Shown here piece by piece: positions 63,364 to 64,000 of a stretch of 64,000 bases of DNA. Where the stretch lies: positions 1 through 64,000 of the forward strand of contig QIAN01000205.1 in the NCBI GenBank assembly GCA_003225005.1, in the 5' to 3' direction. The stretch comes from Acidobacteriota bacterium (GTDB lineage: Bacteria; Acidobacteriota; Terriglobia; Terriglobales; Acidobacteriaceae). The notes under the pieces are model-generated. The model had not been told where the DNA came from. It was given only the letters and a program-made list of their open reading frames with translations, and searched no databases. The position numbers and the translations under genes are program-made. Each line of letters begins with the position of its first letter. Within the stretch, counting starts at the first letter, position 1.

Positions 63364-63648
63364 TTACCGCAGCCCGGTTGATGTTGCCATGGCGCAGGGA
63401 AGCAGTTTCAAACCCGAGTCCCAACGTGGTAACCCGGAAGTTCCTGGCGAACCGCCCCCCACAAACTGGACCATCTCCAACCGGTCGCCTTCCCGCAGAT
63501 TTGTTTCCGGCCAGTGCTCACGCGCGACGATCAAACGATTCAATTCCACCGCGACCCGGTCTGGCTTTAGCCCCAGAATCTCTACCAGAGCGGAAAGCGT
63601 GAGCGGGCCATTGAATTCGCGGAAGTCGCCGTTGATTTGGAGTTTCAT
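63364..63648 (-). CDS. thiS: ThiS-like sulfur carrier protein with C-terminal extension
   Basis: A protein of about 94 residues from ATG 63648 (GTG 63657 is possible). The ubiquitin-like core is typical of ThiS: MKLQINGDFREFNGPLTLSA, VAVELNRLIVAREHW, then the GDRLEMVQFVGGG end. In normal ThiS the diglycine is the very C-terminus, where it is adenylated by ThiF and loaded with sulfur for thiazole synthesis. Here about 27 more residues follow (from SPGTSGLPRWDSG), so the tail is blocked unless it is removed. No thiG, thiF or thiO gene is in view. Confidence 0.82.
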   Translation of the reverse strand: MKLQINGDFREFNGPLTLSALVEILGLKPDRVAVELNRLIVAREHWPETNLREGDRLEMVQFVGGGSPGTSGLPRWDSGLKLLPCAMATSTGLR

Positions 63649-63681
63649 CTGGATCACTTCAGGTAACGAAGGGGGACCGCT

Positions 63682-64000
63682 TCACTGCTCCAATTTGCGC
63701 AACTGGAACTTTCGGGTGGCCGTCCGCCCCTCGTAATGGGCCTGGACCAACACAGAAGAATCCGGCAACAAAGATTCGTCCGCCTCAATCTTAATCTCGG
63801 CACCGCCACCCGCGTCAGTCACCGCTTGCGTATAAAACGGCGCCGCGTCCGGCCGGGCAAAGCGGAATGTCAGGCGAGCGCCGGCCGCAGCCGAGCCCGC
63901 TTCGGTGACCCGCAATCGCATAGTTAAACTGCGATCTGCGTGTACGGAGGACGCATTCAGCCATTCGACGTCGAGCTCCTTCACCGAGGAGAGGCTATCC
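63682..64000 (-). CDS. partial beta-sandwich-like protein at the window edge
   Basis: The frame is open to the window end and stops at 63682, so only the C-terminal 105 residues or so are seen. They show alternating strands such as SLTMRLRVTEAGSAAAGARL, RFARPDAAPFYTQAVTDAGG and SSVLVQAHYEGRTATRKFQL. The pattern suggests an Ig-like or bacterial Big-1-like domain, with the last strand KFQLRKLEQ. The stop lies 24 bases before the GTG candidate of thiS. The function is unknown. Confidence 0.6.
   Translation of the reverse strand, partial: DSLSSVKELDVEWLNASSVHADRSLTMRLRVTEAGSAAAGARLTFRFARPDAAPFYTQAVTDAGGGAEIKIEADESLLPDSSVLVQAHYEGRTATRKFQLRKLEQ

Overview
The window looks like a chromosomal segment of an Acidobacteriia-type acidobacterium. 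The clues are two very long Oar-like TonB-dependent receptors with an N-terminal carboxypeptidase-regulatory domain, a Ser/Thr kinase joined to a TolB/PD40 propeller, a CRTAC1/UnbV-TPR protein, a tandem PilZ protein, many TAT-exported hydrolases and moderate-to-high G+C. No rRNA or ribosomal protein gene is present, so the placement is inference from gene content.

Left part (1-17.5 kb): accessory and housekeeping genes. They include a secreted NTF2-like protein, an RluA-type pseudouridine synthase, an Asp/Glu-racemase-fold protein without either catalytic cysteine, crcB behind a clear fluoride riboswitch, a Ddn-like F420 protein, and a DoxX / GT2 / DUF2064 / GT-C set interrupted by a six-TM protein and a CoxL fragment. 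These are followed by a TusA-radical SAM fusion, an alpha/beta hydrolase, a PhnD-like binding protein without signal peptide, an acyl-CoA-dehydrogenase-fold enzyme and a PD40 kinase.

Middle part (about 18-54 kb): a large polysaccharide-utilization-like island that appears aimed at L-fucose-containing glycans. It carries three divergent GH29 alpha-L-fucosidases, a TAT-exported beta-helix protein resembling GH141, two TonB receptors and a sodium:solute symporter. A fuconolactonase-type amidohydrolase, a Zn alcohol dehydrogenase, an L-fucose/L-galactose-dehydrogenase-like aldo/keto reductase, a secreted RhaM-type mutarotase and two broken SDR genes could handle the sugar. A FadR-type GntR regulator sits in the island, and TTGGT-N3-ACCAA-like sites lie just downstream of sigma70-like promoters of several island operons. 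A two-part protein family (LamG plus a large uncharacterised domain) occurs four times: two intact genes and two relics. Other relics (IS1634 transposase with an inverted piece, DUF3500, a signal-peptide stub, a TAT stub) show heavy turnover. The right edge has an integrase C-terminal remnant beside tRNA-Leu(UAA), as expected for an island inserted at a tRNA 3' end.

Right part (54.5-64 kb): tRNA-Leu, a secreted YncE-like propeller, a PilZ protein, a conserved-looking small ORF with its own terminator, a single-domain response regulator, a badly frameshifted secreted-protein relic, ribBA with a degenerate GTP-cyclohydrolase half, a zinc-ribbon protein with a MerR regulator, a ThiS-like protein with an unusual C-terminal extension, and a partial beta-rich protein at the edge. 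All homology calls are from reading the sequence; no database search was run.
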